Below, piece after piece: positions 6,983 through 13,615 of a stretch of DNA of 30,634 nt. The number at the start of each line of letters is the position of its first letter. Position 1 is the first letter of the stretch. A model generated the notes under the pieces. The model saw nothing but the letters and a program-made list of their open reading frames with translations. It was not told the origin of the DNA and did no database searches. Both the position numbers and the translations under genes were made by a program. This DNA comes from a virus: positions 1 through 30,634 of the IMG/VR virus record IMGVR_UViG_3300037189_005260; one strand, written 5' to 3'.

Positions 6983-7390
6983 ATGATATACCTTAATAAA
7001 AATACAACAAACGAATTCGGTTTAGAATTTCCTTCTATCCCAACTGACTACGTACATTTCATGTTTGTATTTACATTCGAAAGTGCAGTTCAACAAGAAG
7101 AAAGATATTGGTTTTATGACAATCCTGTTTGCAACAGCAGAACTTATATTTTCGAATTAATAGAATCTGATTCTGCAGAACAAACCGACGAGATAAGTCC
7201 AATAAATCTTCCGATTGGACAATGGAGATATGAGGTATATGCTAGCAACAATCCAATTTCTTTAGGAAGTCCAGAAAATTTAGGGGACTTTATTCAGGAA
7301 GGCAGAATGGTTGTAGACGGAGTTACTACAGAACCTGAAGTTTATATTGGTACTCAAAAACAAGTTTATACACCAAACGTTTACGATTGA
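6983..7390 (+). CDS. Conserved phage protein of unknown function
   Basis: A 135-residue beta-rich protein: MIYLNKNTTNEFGLEFPS, VHFMFVFTFESAVQQEERYWF, INLPIGQWRYEVYASNNP, then LGDFIQEGRMVVDG. The pattern 'strands - G-W-YEVY - LE-GRM-V' is one I associate with small structural or fibre-linked proteins of Bacteroidota phages, but I cannot name a function. It lies between the tail and portal genes, has the GTAATATATA motif upstream, and its last 10 bases overlap the end of a convergent HNH gene. Confidence 0.7.
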   Translation: MIYLNKNTTNEFGLEFPSIPTDYVHFMFVFTFESAVQQEERYWFYDNPVCNSRTYIFELIESDSAEQTDEISPINLPIGQWRYEVYASNNPISLGSPENLGDFIQEGRMVVDGVTTEPEVYIGTQKQVYTPNVYD

Positions 7391-8037
7391 CGTAAGATAC
7401 CTGTATATAATTCCCAATCTTCCAAAGCTTCTTTTTCGTCTAAATAGTGATCTATGTGGTAAATATTACCCTCGTAGTCAAAAACATCCACTCGCCATTT
7501 ATGTTCACCTTCTAAATATAATAGACCCGGATATTTAACTTTTGGTATTATTTTTTTAAATGAACCAAACCAAAGTTCATGTACATTTTTAGCATCTTCC
7601 AACAAATTAAAATATCCTATATGTTTAAAAAATTCTTGTTTTTTCCTACGAATTCTATAGGAAACTTTCCATTTACCTAATTGTGGATACCAACTAATAT
7701 TTTTTACTCCACTAGGATTTAGTTTTTCCTGTCTTTTATTTTTTTGATTAAGTCTGGTAGATACTTCTAAATTATCTACGCAATTATTTAAAACGTTACC
7801 GTCTTTATGTTTAACAACTAATGTTGAGTCATTAAGATCTACTCCAAGAAAATAATGTGCAACTAATCTATGAATAGTTACTCTTCTTTGTTTCTTATCT
7901 TTTCTTAGTGTAACTAGATAAATATCCGCATTTTTTAAACTAACCATAAGCTTACCTTTTTGGTTAATTACTTTACCTGTATTGCTTATTCTATAAGGAA
8001 GATCAAATCCTTGTATTTCCTTCCAAACTTCCTCCAT
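7381..8037 (-). CDS. HNH homing endonuclease with two C-terminal DNA-binding repeats
   Basis: The ATG at 8037 starts a 218-residue protein with NUMOD4 (EEVWKEIQGFDLPYRISNTGKV), an HNH core (TIHRLVAHYFLGVD, then VVKHKDGNVLNNCVDNLEVST) and two AP2-like segments (GVKNISWYPQLGKWKVSYRI to LLEDAKNVHELW, and PGLLYLEGEHKWRVDVFDYEG to LDEKEALEDW). The first HNH His region reads KHKDGN instead of DHIDGN. A longer frame reaches 8109 but would run into the portal gene on the other strand, and the NUMOD4 motif begins at 8037. It is the most diverged of the five HNH loci. Its end overlaps the convergent gene by 10 bases. Confidence 0.8.
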   Translation of the reverse strand: MEEVWKEIQGFDLPYRISNTGKVINQKGKLMVSLKNADIYLVTLRKDKKQRRVTIHRLVAHYFLGVDLNDSTLVVKHKDGNVLNNCVDNLEVSTRLNQKNKRQEKLNPSGVKNISWYPQLGKWKVSYRIRRKKQEFFKHIGYFNLLEDAKNVHELWFGSFKKIIPKVKYPGLLYLEGEHKWRVDVFDYEGNIYHIDHYLDEKEALEDWELYTGILRQS

Positions 8038-8059
8038 GTAAAAATATCTTTGTAGTAAT

Positions 8060-8069
8060 GTAATATATA
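8060..8069 (+). promoter_or_regulatory. GTAATATATA motif upstream of portal gene
   Basis: Exact GTAATATATA ending 17 bases before the portal ATG at 8087; part of a longer TAATGTAATATATA shared with the copy at 6961. Confidence 0.5.
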
Positions 8070-8086
8070 TATCAAAATCATAAATT

Positions 8087-9241
8087 ATGAAAATATTAGG
8101 ATTTGACATAAGTAGATCAGGTGATGCTCCTAAGAAGGAGTCTAATCCACAGACATTCTCTGCTTTCTATCCCATTGGAAAAGAAAACTTATCTTTACCT
8201 TATATAGATCCATTATACACACTTAATGGTATCACACAATTTGGAACAGACAACCTTTACCCACAGAAACTAAACCAATTATATTTTAGTTCTCCTATTC
8301 ACTCCGCATGTATTGACTTTACAGTTAATGCTATTATCGGTGGAGGTTATACTTGGAACAACGAAAATGCTCCTGCTACAGAAATAGTAGACAGATTAGC
8401 ATTTGAAAAGTTTAATAAATTTGGTAAACTATCTAGATTATTAACAAGAGACTGGTTAATTCACAAAAGAATCACAGTTGAAGTTATAAGAAGAGGAGAA
8501 AAGGTAATTAAATTCCGTAGATATGATCCAGAAACTATTCGTAACAACGAATATTTCGACAGATTTATGTACTCATCTGACTGGAGAAGAGGTTATTTAA
8601 ACGCAAAAGAATTTATTAAGCACTACGACGGATGCAAAGAGGTATCTAGTCTTTATGTTTTCTACGATGAAAGTCCAGGTGTTAGTTCATATCCACTTCC
8701 TAGTTACAACGGTGCACTTAACTGGATTCAACTAGACGGAGAACAAGCTTATTTCCACAAGAACAATATTCAAAATGCTATATTCCCAAGTCTTGCTATT
8801 AGAAGACCTAAAGAATTTCAAAGTATTGACGAAATAGACAAATTTAAAACAGAAATTGCTAGTAAAACTGGAGCATCTAATGCAGGTAAAGTGTTAGTCT
8901 TAACTGGTAACGGTATAGATGATACACCAGAAGTTGTTAGCATCCCAACTAATGACAATAGTAAAATATTCGATTCTACATCTAAAGAATTAAAAGAGAA
9001 TATCTCTATTGCACACAAGATTAACCCTTCGATAATGGGTATTAAAACAGCAGGACAACTTGGAAATGTCCAAGAAATCGAAACGTCTTACACTATCTTC
9101 GAAAAAAATGTGGTTCAACCGGACAGAATGATAATGGAAGAGATACTTAATGAATTAATACACATAGCTGGGTTACATGATTCTATAACAATCAATAATT
9201 TTCAGATTATTGAAAATCAAATAGTAGATAAAACAGTATAA
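8087..9241 (+). CDS. Portal protein
   Basis: A 384-residue protein with the pattern of phage portal proteins from Bacteroidota phages: GITQFGTDNLYPQKLNQLYFSSPIHSACIDFTVNAIIGGGY near the N-terminus (residues about 48-90), a Trp-Arg-rich middle (SDWRRGYLNAKEFIKHY), and near the C-terminus the helix KINPSIMGIKTAGQLGNVQEIETSYTIFEKNVVQPDR that corresponds to the portal stem/crown region. The portal forms the dodecameric ring at the head vertex through which DNA is packaged. It is short for a portal (usual 400-500 residues) but looks complete. It is separated from the terminase genes by about 5 kb, which is unusual. Confidence 0.85.
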   Translation: MKILGFDISRSGDAPKKESNPQTFSAFYPIGKENLSLPYIDPLYTLNGITQFGTDNLYPQKLNQLYFSSPIHSACIDFTVNAIIGGGYTWNNENAPATEIVDRLAFEKFNKFGKLSRLLTRDWLIHKRITVEVIRRGEKVIKFRRYDPETIRNNEYFDRFMYSSDWRRGYLNAKEFIKHYDGCKEVSSLYVFYDESPGVSSYPLPSYNGALNWIQLDGEQAYFHKNNIQNAIFPSLAIRRPKEFQSIDEIDKFKTEIASKTGASNAGKVLVLTGNGIDDTPEVVSIPTNDNSKIFDSTSKELKENISIAHKINPSIMGIKTAGQLGNVQEIETSYTIFEKNVVQPDRMIMEEILNELIHIAGLHDSITINNFQIIENQIVDKTV

Positions 9242-9245
9242 TTAT

Positions 9246-9253
9246 TAGATTTG
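9246..9253 (+). promoter_or_regulatory. TAGATTTG, Bacteroidota -7 type promoter box
   Basis: Perfect TAnnTTTG match ending 4 bases before the HNH ATG, so the transcript would be nearly leaderless. The longer string TAGATTTGTGATAT differs by one base from the candidate rep promoter on the minus strand at 12102-12115. Suggests the HNH gene has its own promoter; inference. Confidence 0.4.
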
Positions 9254-9257
9254 TGAT

Positions 9258-9758
9258 ATGGAAATTTGGAAAGACATACCGGAATATGAGGGATATCAAG
9301 TTAGTAATTTAGGAAATGTTCGTAGTTGTAAATCTGGTAATTGGATAATCATGAATCCACAAAAAACAATTAAGGGATATTTAACTGTTCATCTAAGTTT
9401 AGGAAAAAGAGGTAATAGTAAAACTATATTCGTTCATAAATTAGTTTCTATAGCATTTTTAAATCATATTCCGAAAGGAATGTTGGAAGTAATAGATCAT
9501 ATAAATGGTATTAAAACTGATAATCGTTTAGAAAATATAAGATTAGTTACTACTAGAGATAATAATATTTATAAATCCCTAAGTATGAATACATCTAGTA
9601 AATATGTAGGGGTTGATTTTAGAAAATCTAGAAATAAATTTAGAGCTTGTATAACTATAAATAATAAAACTAAATATCTAGGTCAATTCAAATGCGAACT
9701 TCCAGCTGCTGCTGCTTACAACAAAGCACTAAAAGAATTAAATAAACAAAAAATATGA
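9258..9758 (+). CDS. HNH homing endonuclease (NUMOD4-HNH-AP2)
   Basis: A 166-residue protein: NUMOD4 at the N-terminus (MEIWKDIPEYEGYQVSNLGN), HNH core in the middle (FVHKLVSIAFLNHIPKG, then VIDHINGIKTDNRLENIRLVT) and AP2-like domain at the C-terminus (SSKYVGVDFRKSRNKFRACI to LGQFKCELPAAAAYNKALKEL). It sits between the portal and connector genes, and its TGA overlaps the connector ATG (ATGA), so insertion left the downstream gene translationally coupled. Most of the gene is very AT-rich; the last 25 or so codons (from about 9680) are noticeably richer in G and C. Confidence 0.9.
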   Translation: MEIWKDIPEYEGYQVSNLGNVRSCKSGNWIIMNPQKTIKGYLTVHLSLGKRGNSKTIFVHKLVSIAFLNHIPKGMLEVIDHINGIKTDNRLENIRLVTTRDNNIYKSLSMNTSSKYVGVDFRKSRNKFRACITINNKTKYLGQFKCELPAAAAYNKALKELNKQKI

Positions 9759-10267
9759 TATATTTTGTTACAGAAGCTTATCTGAAAAGCAATACAACAG
9801 TAGGCCTTAACGTAGATGCAAACATTATTTCTCCTGCCATAGTAACTGCTGCCGACACATACGTCCGCAGCATCATCGGGACAAACTTTTATAACTACTT
9901 GCTTACACAATTTAATAATCAAGTCCTCGATCCCGATGAAGTTACACTTGTTCAAGATTACGTTAAGGCCAGTATTGCTTGGAGAGCGGCATCTGAGTTA
10001 GTTGCTGCTGCTAGTTACCAATTAAAGAATAAAGGTATTCAAACACAAAGTGGAGACTATTCTATGAGTCCAGAATACAGAGCAGTCATGTGGAATATCC
10101 AACACACATCCGATAAAGCTACATTCTACGACAATAGACTTTCTGAATACCTAGGATCAGACAAGAATAAGTACCCACAATTCTGGGCTTATGATAACAG
10201 ATTTGCTATAGCAAGAAGAAATTGTGAAACTCCTAATCTGTTTAACCAAAACATAATGTTTATCTAA
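9755..10267 (+). CDS. Head-tail connector protein (DUF6712-like)
   Basis: A 170-residue, mostly helical protein: ISPAIVTAADTYVRSIIGTNFYNYLLTQF, LVQDYVKASIAWRAASELVAAASYQLKNKGIQTQSGDYS and FYDNRLSEYLGSDKNKYPQFWAYD. This matches the usual form of the DUF6712 and gp6-like connector proteins that sit below the portal in Bacteroidota phages. The start is set by the four-base overlap with the HNH stop. Codon use is close to the other structural genes. Confidence 0.7.
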   Translation: MIYFVTEAYLKSNTTVGLNVDANIISPAIVTAADTYVRSIIGTNFYNYLLTQFNNQVLDPDEVTLVQDYVKASIAWRAASELVAAASYQLKNKGIQTQSGDYSMSPEYRAVMWNIQHTSDKATFYDNRLSEYLGSDKNKYPQFWAYDNRFAIARRNCETPNLFNQNIMFI

Positions 10268-10513
10268 ATGGATCCAATAACCTTTTTAACCTTCATTGGA
10301 GGATTATCGATCTCTATTATAGGATATTTTCTAAGACAAACTATGGCTGATCTTAGATCTGTTAAAGAAGTTTCCTATGATACTAAATCTAAATTGAGTG
10401 TACTTGAGAATGATTACATTAACAAAATAGCACAACTAAATAACAAGTTTGATATCCTCAACGAAAGTATTAAAGAACTAACCAAGGAGATAAAGAATAT
10501 AAATCGTAAATAA
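10268..10513 (+). CDS. Small membrane-anchored coiled-coil protein
   Basis: An 81-residue protein whose N-terminus is one transmembrane helix (TFLTFIGGLSISIIGYFL, residues 6-23), followed by a charged helix with heptad-like spacing (residues 26-80). The form resembles XhlA-type haemolysin or small holin/spanin-like phage proteins, but there is no decisive motif. The ATG follows the connector stop directly. A strong terminator follows 33 bases downstream, so this is the last gene of the plus-strand head cluster. Confidence 0.7.
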   Translation: MDPITFLTFIGGLSISIIGYFLRQTMADLRSVKEVSYDTKSKLSVLENDYINKIAQLNNKFDILNESIKELTKEIKNINRK

Positions 10514-10546
10514 CCTGGTTTATTTGTCCGCTAAGAGACTTTTATA

Positions 10547-10581
10547 GATGCTTTAATGGTAATCATTAAAGCATCTTTTTT
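10547..10581. terminator. Bidirectional intrinsic terminator
   Basis: GATGCTTTAAT (10547-10557) pairs perfectly with ATTAAAGCATC (10565-10575), 7-base loop, followed by TTTTTT. It lies between the plus-strand head cluster and the convergent minus-strand gene ending at 10594 and can serve both. Confidence 0.9.
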
Positions 10582-10593
10582 GTGTGCTTAAAA

Positions 10594-10896
10594 TTAATTT
10601 TTAGAAGCTATATCTTCTTCGCGTAGTTTTTCTAAAACTCCGATAGCAGATAGCAAACTACTTTTAAGATCTAGTGTGAGATCTTCTGTTGCTAACATAA
10701 GCGATAGGTTTTTTCCTACCTGTAATAATGGATCTGTTAAATCTTCTGCAGCTATACAAACTGTAACAATTTTCTTAAGCAATTCTTTTTCTGCTGGATC
10801 TTTTGCTTCTAATGCAAGAAGATTAAATAAAAAACTTGCTTTTTTAATTGGTGCTAATTTTTTCATAAATGCTTTTTGTAGGCCTGTTAAATTCAT
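10594..10896 (-). CDS. Small helical protein of unknown function
   Basis: A 100-residue protein, predicted mostly helical with many Leu and Lys: MNLTGLQKAFMKKLAPIKKASFLFNLLALEAKDPAEKELLKKIV, a short VCIAAEDLTDPLL segment, then SLMLATEDLTLDLKSSLLSAIGVLEKLREED. No family recognised. It lies downstream of the Rep and zinc-ribbon genes on the same strand but beyond a terminator, so it probably has its own promoter in 10897-10990. Its A/T-rich leader (AATAAATAAAAATT before ATG) is typical of Bacteroidota starts. Confidence 0.6.
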   Translation of the reverse strand: MNLTGLQKAFMKKLAPIKKASFLFNLLALEAKDPAEKELLKKIVTVCIAAEDLTDPLLQVGKNLSLMLATEDLTLDLKSSLLSAIGVLEKLREEDIASKN

Positions 10897-10990
10897 AATT
10901 TTTATTTATTCTATATATGAAACCCGTAGTAATATTATAAATATAATACTAGAGTTTGTACTCAGTTTTTCTAAATTACTTGTTTCAACC

Positions 10991-11022
10991 AAACCCCTAG
11001 ATAATTCGATCTAGGGGTTTTT
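10991..11022. terminator. Bidirectional intrinsic terminator
   Basis: AAACCCCTAGAT (10991-11002) pairs perfectly with ATCTAGGGGTTT (11009-11020), 6-base loop. On the minus strand it begins directly after the stop codon of the zinc-ribbon gene, so it probably ends the rep operon. Confidence 0.88.
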
Positions 11023-11194
11023 AGTATAAAGGTCTAGATCTTATTATTTTAATATCTTTACCTTCTATTTTTTTGTATTTAATCCAACCAATAAATCCTT
11101 TACAGTAACTACACTGTACACGATAATGTTTTTTGTTTGTAGTAAAGATTAATTCCACATACTCAGGTGGTTCTTTTGAACAGCATGGCTTCAT
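11021..11194 (-). CDS. Small zinc-ribbon-like protein
   Basis: ATG at 11194 overlaps the stop of the Rep-like gene as ATGA and gives 57 residues: MKPCCSKEPPEYVELIFTT, then RVQCSYCKGFIGWIKYKKIEG. The CC pair (residues 4-5) and the CxxC (residues 28-31) could bind one zinc ion, giving a mini zinc ribbon that may contact nucleic acid or protein. Its stop is followed at once by a strong terminator. The tight coupling to rep suggests a role in replication or its control; this is inference. Codon use fits the surrounding genes. Confidence 0.7.
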   Translation of the reverse strand: MKPCCSKEPPEYVELIFTTNKKHYRVQCSYCKGFIGWIKYKKIEGKDIKIIRSRPLY

Positions 11195-11946
11195 CGATAA
11201 TAATTTTGAACATTAGATTTAAACGATTCGGATTCTTGTATAAATATTTTACGGGAGAAATCTTTTTGTTGTAATTTAATTCTATGTTTGTCTTTAATAT
11301 CGTACAATAGTTTTAAATCTATTTGAATATTTTCGATATTTTCATAAACACATAATAAATCCTCGGCAGATATAACTATATCTTTCTCTTTTAAAATTTC
11401 TTTTTGTTTATTTTCTTCCTTATGTAGATTTACTCTTTCAGTTAATTTATCTACAGATTCTTTAACACGCTCTCCTTCTAATTTAGTTTTAGTATAATTT
11501 ATAGTATAGTAGTTATTTCTATTATGACCTTTTCTTTCTACAAACAGATATTCGTTTTTAACAAGACTATCTAAACAATTCCTAAGTTGTCTTAATGTTA
11601 AAGGAATTTCATTAATGATTAATTCCTGTTTTTGAAAAAACTCATCTTGAAACATATAATATAGATCCTTAAGATGTTGAATTACCGTAGATCCATTTAT
11701 ACCTAACTCTTTTAATTCTTTTAAAGGGATCTTCCAATGAGGAAGTTTAGCAAAATCTCTAGGGTATTTAAAAGATTTGAAATCGAACTTTTTCTCTAAT
11801 CTAAGAAATGTCATTCTATCGATACCTAAAATCTTACATGATTTGTTTTTGCTATCTTTAGGATTAATAAAAGCATAACCTAATATTAAAGCAGTCTTTA
11901 GCCCGTATTGTTTTGACAGTTGTTTGTTTACGATAACGTATTCCAT
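11191..11946 (-). CDS. Winged-helix protein, putative replication initiator (Rep-like)
   Basis: A 251-residue basic protein. Residues about 20-60 contain a helix-turn-helix-like segment (CKILGIDRMTFLRLEKKF), and residues about 110-155 form a winged helix (IPLTLRQLRNCLDSLVKNEYLFVERKGHNRNNYYTINYTK), the pattern seen in the N-terminal domains of many phage and plasmid initiators. The last 80 residues are charged and helical. It reads away from a 546-base non-coding stretch that begins right at its start and contains four 23-bp iterons, the classic arrangement of iteron plasmids. No polymerase, helicase or primase motif is visible. A transcription regulator is the main alternative. The zinc-ribbon gene overlaps its stop. 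Confidence 0.6.
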   Translation of the reverse strand: MEYVIVNKQLSKQYGLKTALILGYAFINPKDSKNKSCKILGIDRMTFLRLEKKFDFKSFKYPRDFAKLPHWKIPLKELKELGINGSTVIQHLKDLYYMFQDEFFQKQELIINEIPLTLRQLRNCLDSLVKNEYLFVERKGHNRNNYYTINYTKTKLEGERVKESVDKLTERVNLHKEENKQKEILKEKDIVISAEDLLCVYENIENIQIDLKLLYDIKDKHRIKLQQKDFSRKIFIQESESFKSNVQNYYR

Positions 11947-12018
11947 ATAATAACCTTATTTTATTCAACCTTTCAAGTATTATTTGCCCTTTAACTTGAA
12001 AAAAATTATTACCCTTAA

Positions 12019-12056
12019 CGGAGGGTTGAACCCGAGGAGCTACCTCGGGATCTCCG
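12019..12056. promoter_or_regulatory. Nested GC-rich hairpin in rep leader
   Basis: Inner stem CCCGAGG (12031-12037)/CCTCGGG (12043-12049) with a 5-base loop; outer stem CGGAG (12019-12023)/CTCCG (12052-12056). GGGTTGAACCC (12023-12033) is an overlapping near-palindrome that would compete with the inner stem. On the minus strand it lies in the rep leader, about 70-110 bases before the ATG. May control rep expression; a plus-strand terminator is an alternative because GATTTTTAT follows. Confidence 0.6.
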
Positions 12057-12107
12057 GATTTTTATAAAGGTTTACTCCTTATGAACGTATTTACATTCTA
12101 TATATCA

Positions 12108-12115
12108 CAAATGTA
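12108..12115 (-). promoter_or_regulatory. Candidate rep promoter (-7 box TACATTTG)
   Basis: Minus-strand TACATTTG is a perfect match to the Bacteroidota -7 box TAnnTTTG. It predicts a transcript start near 12100 and a rep leader of about 150 bases holding the GC-rich hairpins. No clear -33 TTG was found. Confidence 0.45.
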
Positions 12116-12146
12116 AAAATTTTATTTAAAAGTTTTTATTAATACC

Positions 12147-12184
12147 CAATTTTAATTTTTCCGTAAGGAAAAAAATTAAAATTG
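12147..12184. repeat. Long AT-rich inverted repeat
   Basis: CAATTTTAATTTTTCC (12147-12162) pairs with GGAAAAAAATTAAAATTG (12167-12184) around GTAA, with two extra A residues in one arm. Could be a cruciform or terminator next to the origin. Confidence 0.75.
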
Positions 12185-12202
12185 TTATTCGGTTCATAGA
12201 TA

Positions 12203-12245
12203 CTTTCTTTTTTTCTTTTTTTCTTCTTTCTTTTTTCTCTCTTCT
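12203..12245 (+). other. 43-base pyrimidine tract
   Basis: Uninterrupted run of T and C immediately before the iterons. Homopurine/homopyrimidine tracts can form triplex or unwound DNA; its place beside the iterons suggests a part in origin melting or initiator loading, but this is inference. Confidence 0.7.
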
Positions 12246-12249
12246 AAGT

Positions 12250-12335
12250 GGTGACGTTTTGTTACGTTTGCTGGTGACGTTTTGTTACGTTTGCTGGTGA
12301 CGTTTTGTTACGTTTGCTGGTGACGTTTTGTTACG
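12250..12335 (+). repeat. Four 23-bp iterons
   Basis: The core GGTGACGTTTTGTTACG occurs at 12250, 12273, 12296 and 12319, exactly 23 bases apart; the first three copies are followed by TTTGCT and the fourth ends after the core. Each unit holds two direct half-sites GTKACGTTT spaced 10 bases, with 13 bases to the next unit. Phased short direct repeats without variable spacers are typical Rep-binding iterons. Confidence 0.9.
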
Positions 12336-12386
12336 ATTATATAATCTTTAGTCATTTGTAATAAAATTAAAAATTTTTAAAAAAGA

Positions 12387-12417
12387 AAAATCCCTCAGAA
12401 GATATCCGAGGGATTTT
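12387..12417. terminator. Hairpin terminator
   Basis: AAAATCCCTC (12387-12396) pairs with GAGGGATTTT (12408-12417), 11-base loop. It lies downstream of the minus-strand WYL_2-like gene and would stop its transcript before the iterons. Confidence 0.8.
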
Positions 12418-12492
12418 GTGTGGTGTACCACAATCATAAAAAAAAGATAAAAAGAAATGGCACTCTTAATTATCATATATTATATATCCTAC

Positions 12493-12741
12493 TTAACCAT
12501 AAGTTTCAATCCAAACATCTAGTTTTTTACTACAACTTCTGTATTGTCCAAGTATAATGTCATAATAAATACTGCAGCCAATATGTACAGGAACTGGTAA
12601 AGCTTTAGCAGGAAGTCTATTTTCGCAGGTAGTACCAAAAGCTTTTTTAAGATCCCCGTTAACCTTTCTGTGATAGAAGTATAAAGAACCTATCTTAAGT
12701 AGTTCTTCCAATTCTTCATGTGTAATTTTCTTAATTGTCAT
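12493..12741 (-). CDS. WYL_2/DUF2693-like SH3 beta-barrel protein
   Basis: From the ATG at 12741 an 82-residue protein: TIKKITHEELEELLKIGSLYFYHRKVNGDLKKAFGTT matches the start of the WYL_2 (formerly DUF2693) small SH3-barrel family found in Bacteroidota and their phages and plasmids ('EL-ELL--G---F-Y-KKDG--R-A-GT'). The C-terminal part, with two Cys, is less typical. A longer start at 12771 is possible but would sit only a few bases from the TTTATTTG promoter-like box (about 12778-12787, minus strand). Function unknown; a nucleic-acid-linked role is suspected. It is divergent from the lysozyme gene. Confidence 0.7.
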   Translation of the reverse strand: MTIKKITHEELEELLKIGSLYFYHRKVNGDLKKAFGTTCENRLPAKALPVPVHIGCSIYYDIILGQYRSCSKKLDVWIETYG

Positions 12742-12844
12742 ACTCGTAGATTTTACTCCAAAGATAATCATCCCAATACAAATAAAAAAATGATTTAAGA
12801 AAATTTATGGAAGGATGGATATATAAGATACAAATCAAATAATT

Positions 12845-13324
12845 ATGCAGGTAAATCCCAAGAACCTTTCACCAGAAGCATTCGAATTCCTAAAGGAGAT
12901 AGAAGGCTTTTGTGAGGTACCAACTAAGATCAATGGGGTGTTGTATACAGGTTATGGATTTAACTTCTATGAAAATGGCGATCCGATAACCCCCTCAGAT
13001 CTACCACTATCCAAGAAATACGCCTCCAGATACTTGAGAAATCTAGTTAAACCCTATGAGGCATCAGTAGGATCAGCATTAAGGATACGAGTTTCCCAGT
13101 CCCAATTCGATGCTTTAGTCCTTTTATGCTACGATATTGGCATTAAACAGTTTTTAAGAAGCACCCTGTTAAAAAAGATAAATGCTTCGGAAGATCCCCA
13201 GAATATTTACGAGGATTGGATCGTATACGGTCAACACGAAGGACAGTTTAACTTGGAGATGGTTAGACTCCGCGAGGCAGAATATCATCTCTACACAACT
13301 TCAGAAATAAACCACAACTTATGA
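12845..13324 (+). CDS. Endolysin, phage lysozyme (GH24-like)
   Basis: A 159-residue protein with the T4-type lysozyme layout: an N-terminal FLKEIEGF with candidate catalytic Glu20, YTGYGFN in place of the usual TIGYGH, and the C-terminal lobe QSQFDALVLLCYDIGIKQFLRSTLLKKIN and VRLREAEYHLY ('Q--ALV---YN-G---F--STLL', 'RR--E--L-'). It would cut peptidoglycan at the end of infection. No signal peptide or membrane segment is visible, so export needs a holin. The Asp that lies nine residues after the Glu in T4 lysozyme is replaced by Ile, with Asn next to it. The gene for a membrane protein overlaps its stop by four bases. Confidence 0.85.
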   Translation: MQVNPKNLSPEAFEFLKEIEGFCEVPTKINGVLYTGYGFNFYENGDPITPSDLPLSKKYASRYLRNLVKPYEASVGSALRIRVSQSQFDALVLLCYDIGIKQFLRSTLLKKINASEDPQNIYEDWIVYGQHEGQFNLEMVRLREAEYHLYTTSEINHNL

Positions 13325-13614
13325 TAGAATCGTTTTATAACATCCCAGACTTACAAGTGGGATTTGCAACTTGGCTTTTCATCTGGATGTACCTTCAGAT
13401 TACCCCAATCCAAATGTGGCTGGACAACTTCTACGATAATCTAATTTATTCGGATAGAATCCCAGGACTGATAATGCAATTTATCTCTTTAGTCTGGATT
13501 GCAATAGATTGCCACAAATGCTTATCATTTTGGTTAATATTAGCTTTTACACAGAACCCTATAGTAGCTATTGGCTTTTCTTTTTTGGCTTCTCTAATGC
13601 AAAAAAACAAATAA
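13321..13614 (+). CDS. Membrane protein, candidate holin
   Basis: A 97-residue hydrophobic protein with an N-terminal membrane segment (residues about 14-33), a short charged loop (NFYDNLIYSDR), and two further segments (residues about 48-64 and 68-91), separated by DCHKC. Its ATG overlaps the lysozyme stop (ATGA). Position and topology suggest a class I-type holin, but the CHKCLSFW motif is not a known holin signature and another membrane function is possible. Confidence 0.65.
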   Translation: MIESFYNIPDLQVGFATWLFIWMYLQITPIQMWLDNFYDNLIYSDRIPGLIMQFISLVWIAIDCHKCLSFWLILAFTQNPIVAIGFSFLASLMQKNK

Positions 13615-13615
13615 C

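Larger units (their letters stand above)
11947..12492. other. Non-coding region, candidate replication origin
   Basis: The only gene-free stretch above 300 bases in the window. From the rep start outward it contains: a TTTCAAGT/ACTTGAAA inverted repeat (11971-12001), a nested GC-rich hairpin (12019-12056), a TAnnTTTG box for rep (12108-12115), a near-perfect AT-rich hairpin (12147-12184), a 43-base pyrimidine tract (12203-12245), four iterons (12250-12335), an AT-rich segment (about 12336-12386) and a terminator hairpin (12387-12417). Iterons next to an AT-rich segment and a Rep-like gene are the usual parts of a theta-type plasmid origin. Origin function is inferred. Confidence 0.6.

Noticed and set aside
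10676-11014. 112-residue plus-strand frame
   Set aside because: Antisense of the 100-residue minus gene, running through its promoter region and into a terminator.
12250-12335. CRISPR array
   Set aside because: Four repeats of 23 bases are directly adjacent with no variable spacers and no cas genes; they are iterons.
12353-12478. Short minus-strand frame starting near 12475
   Set aside because: About 41 codons running through the terminator hairpin and AT-rich DNA; composition is not protein-like.
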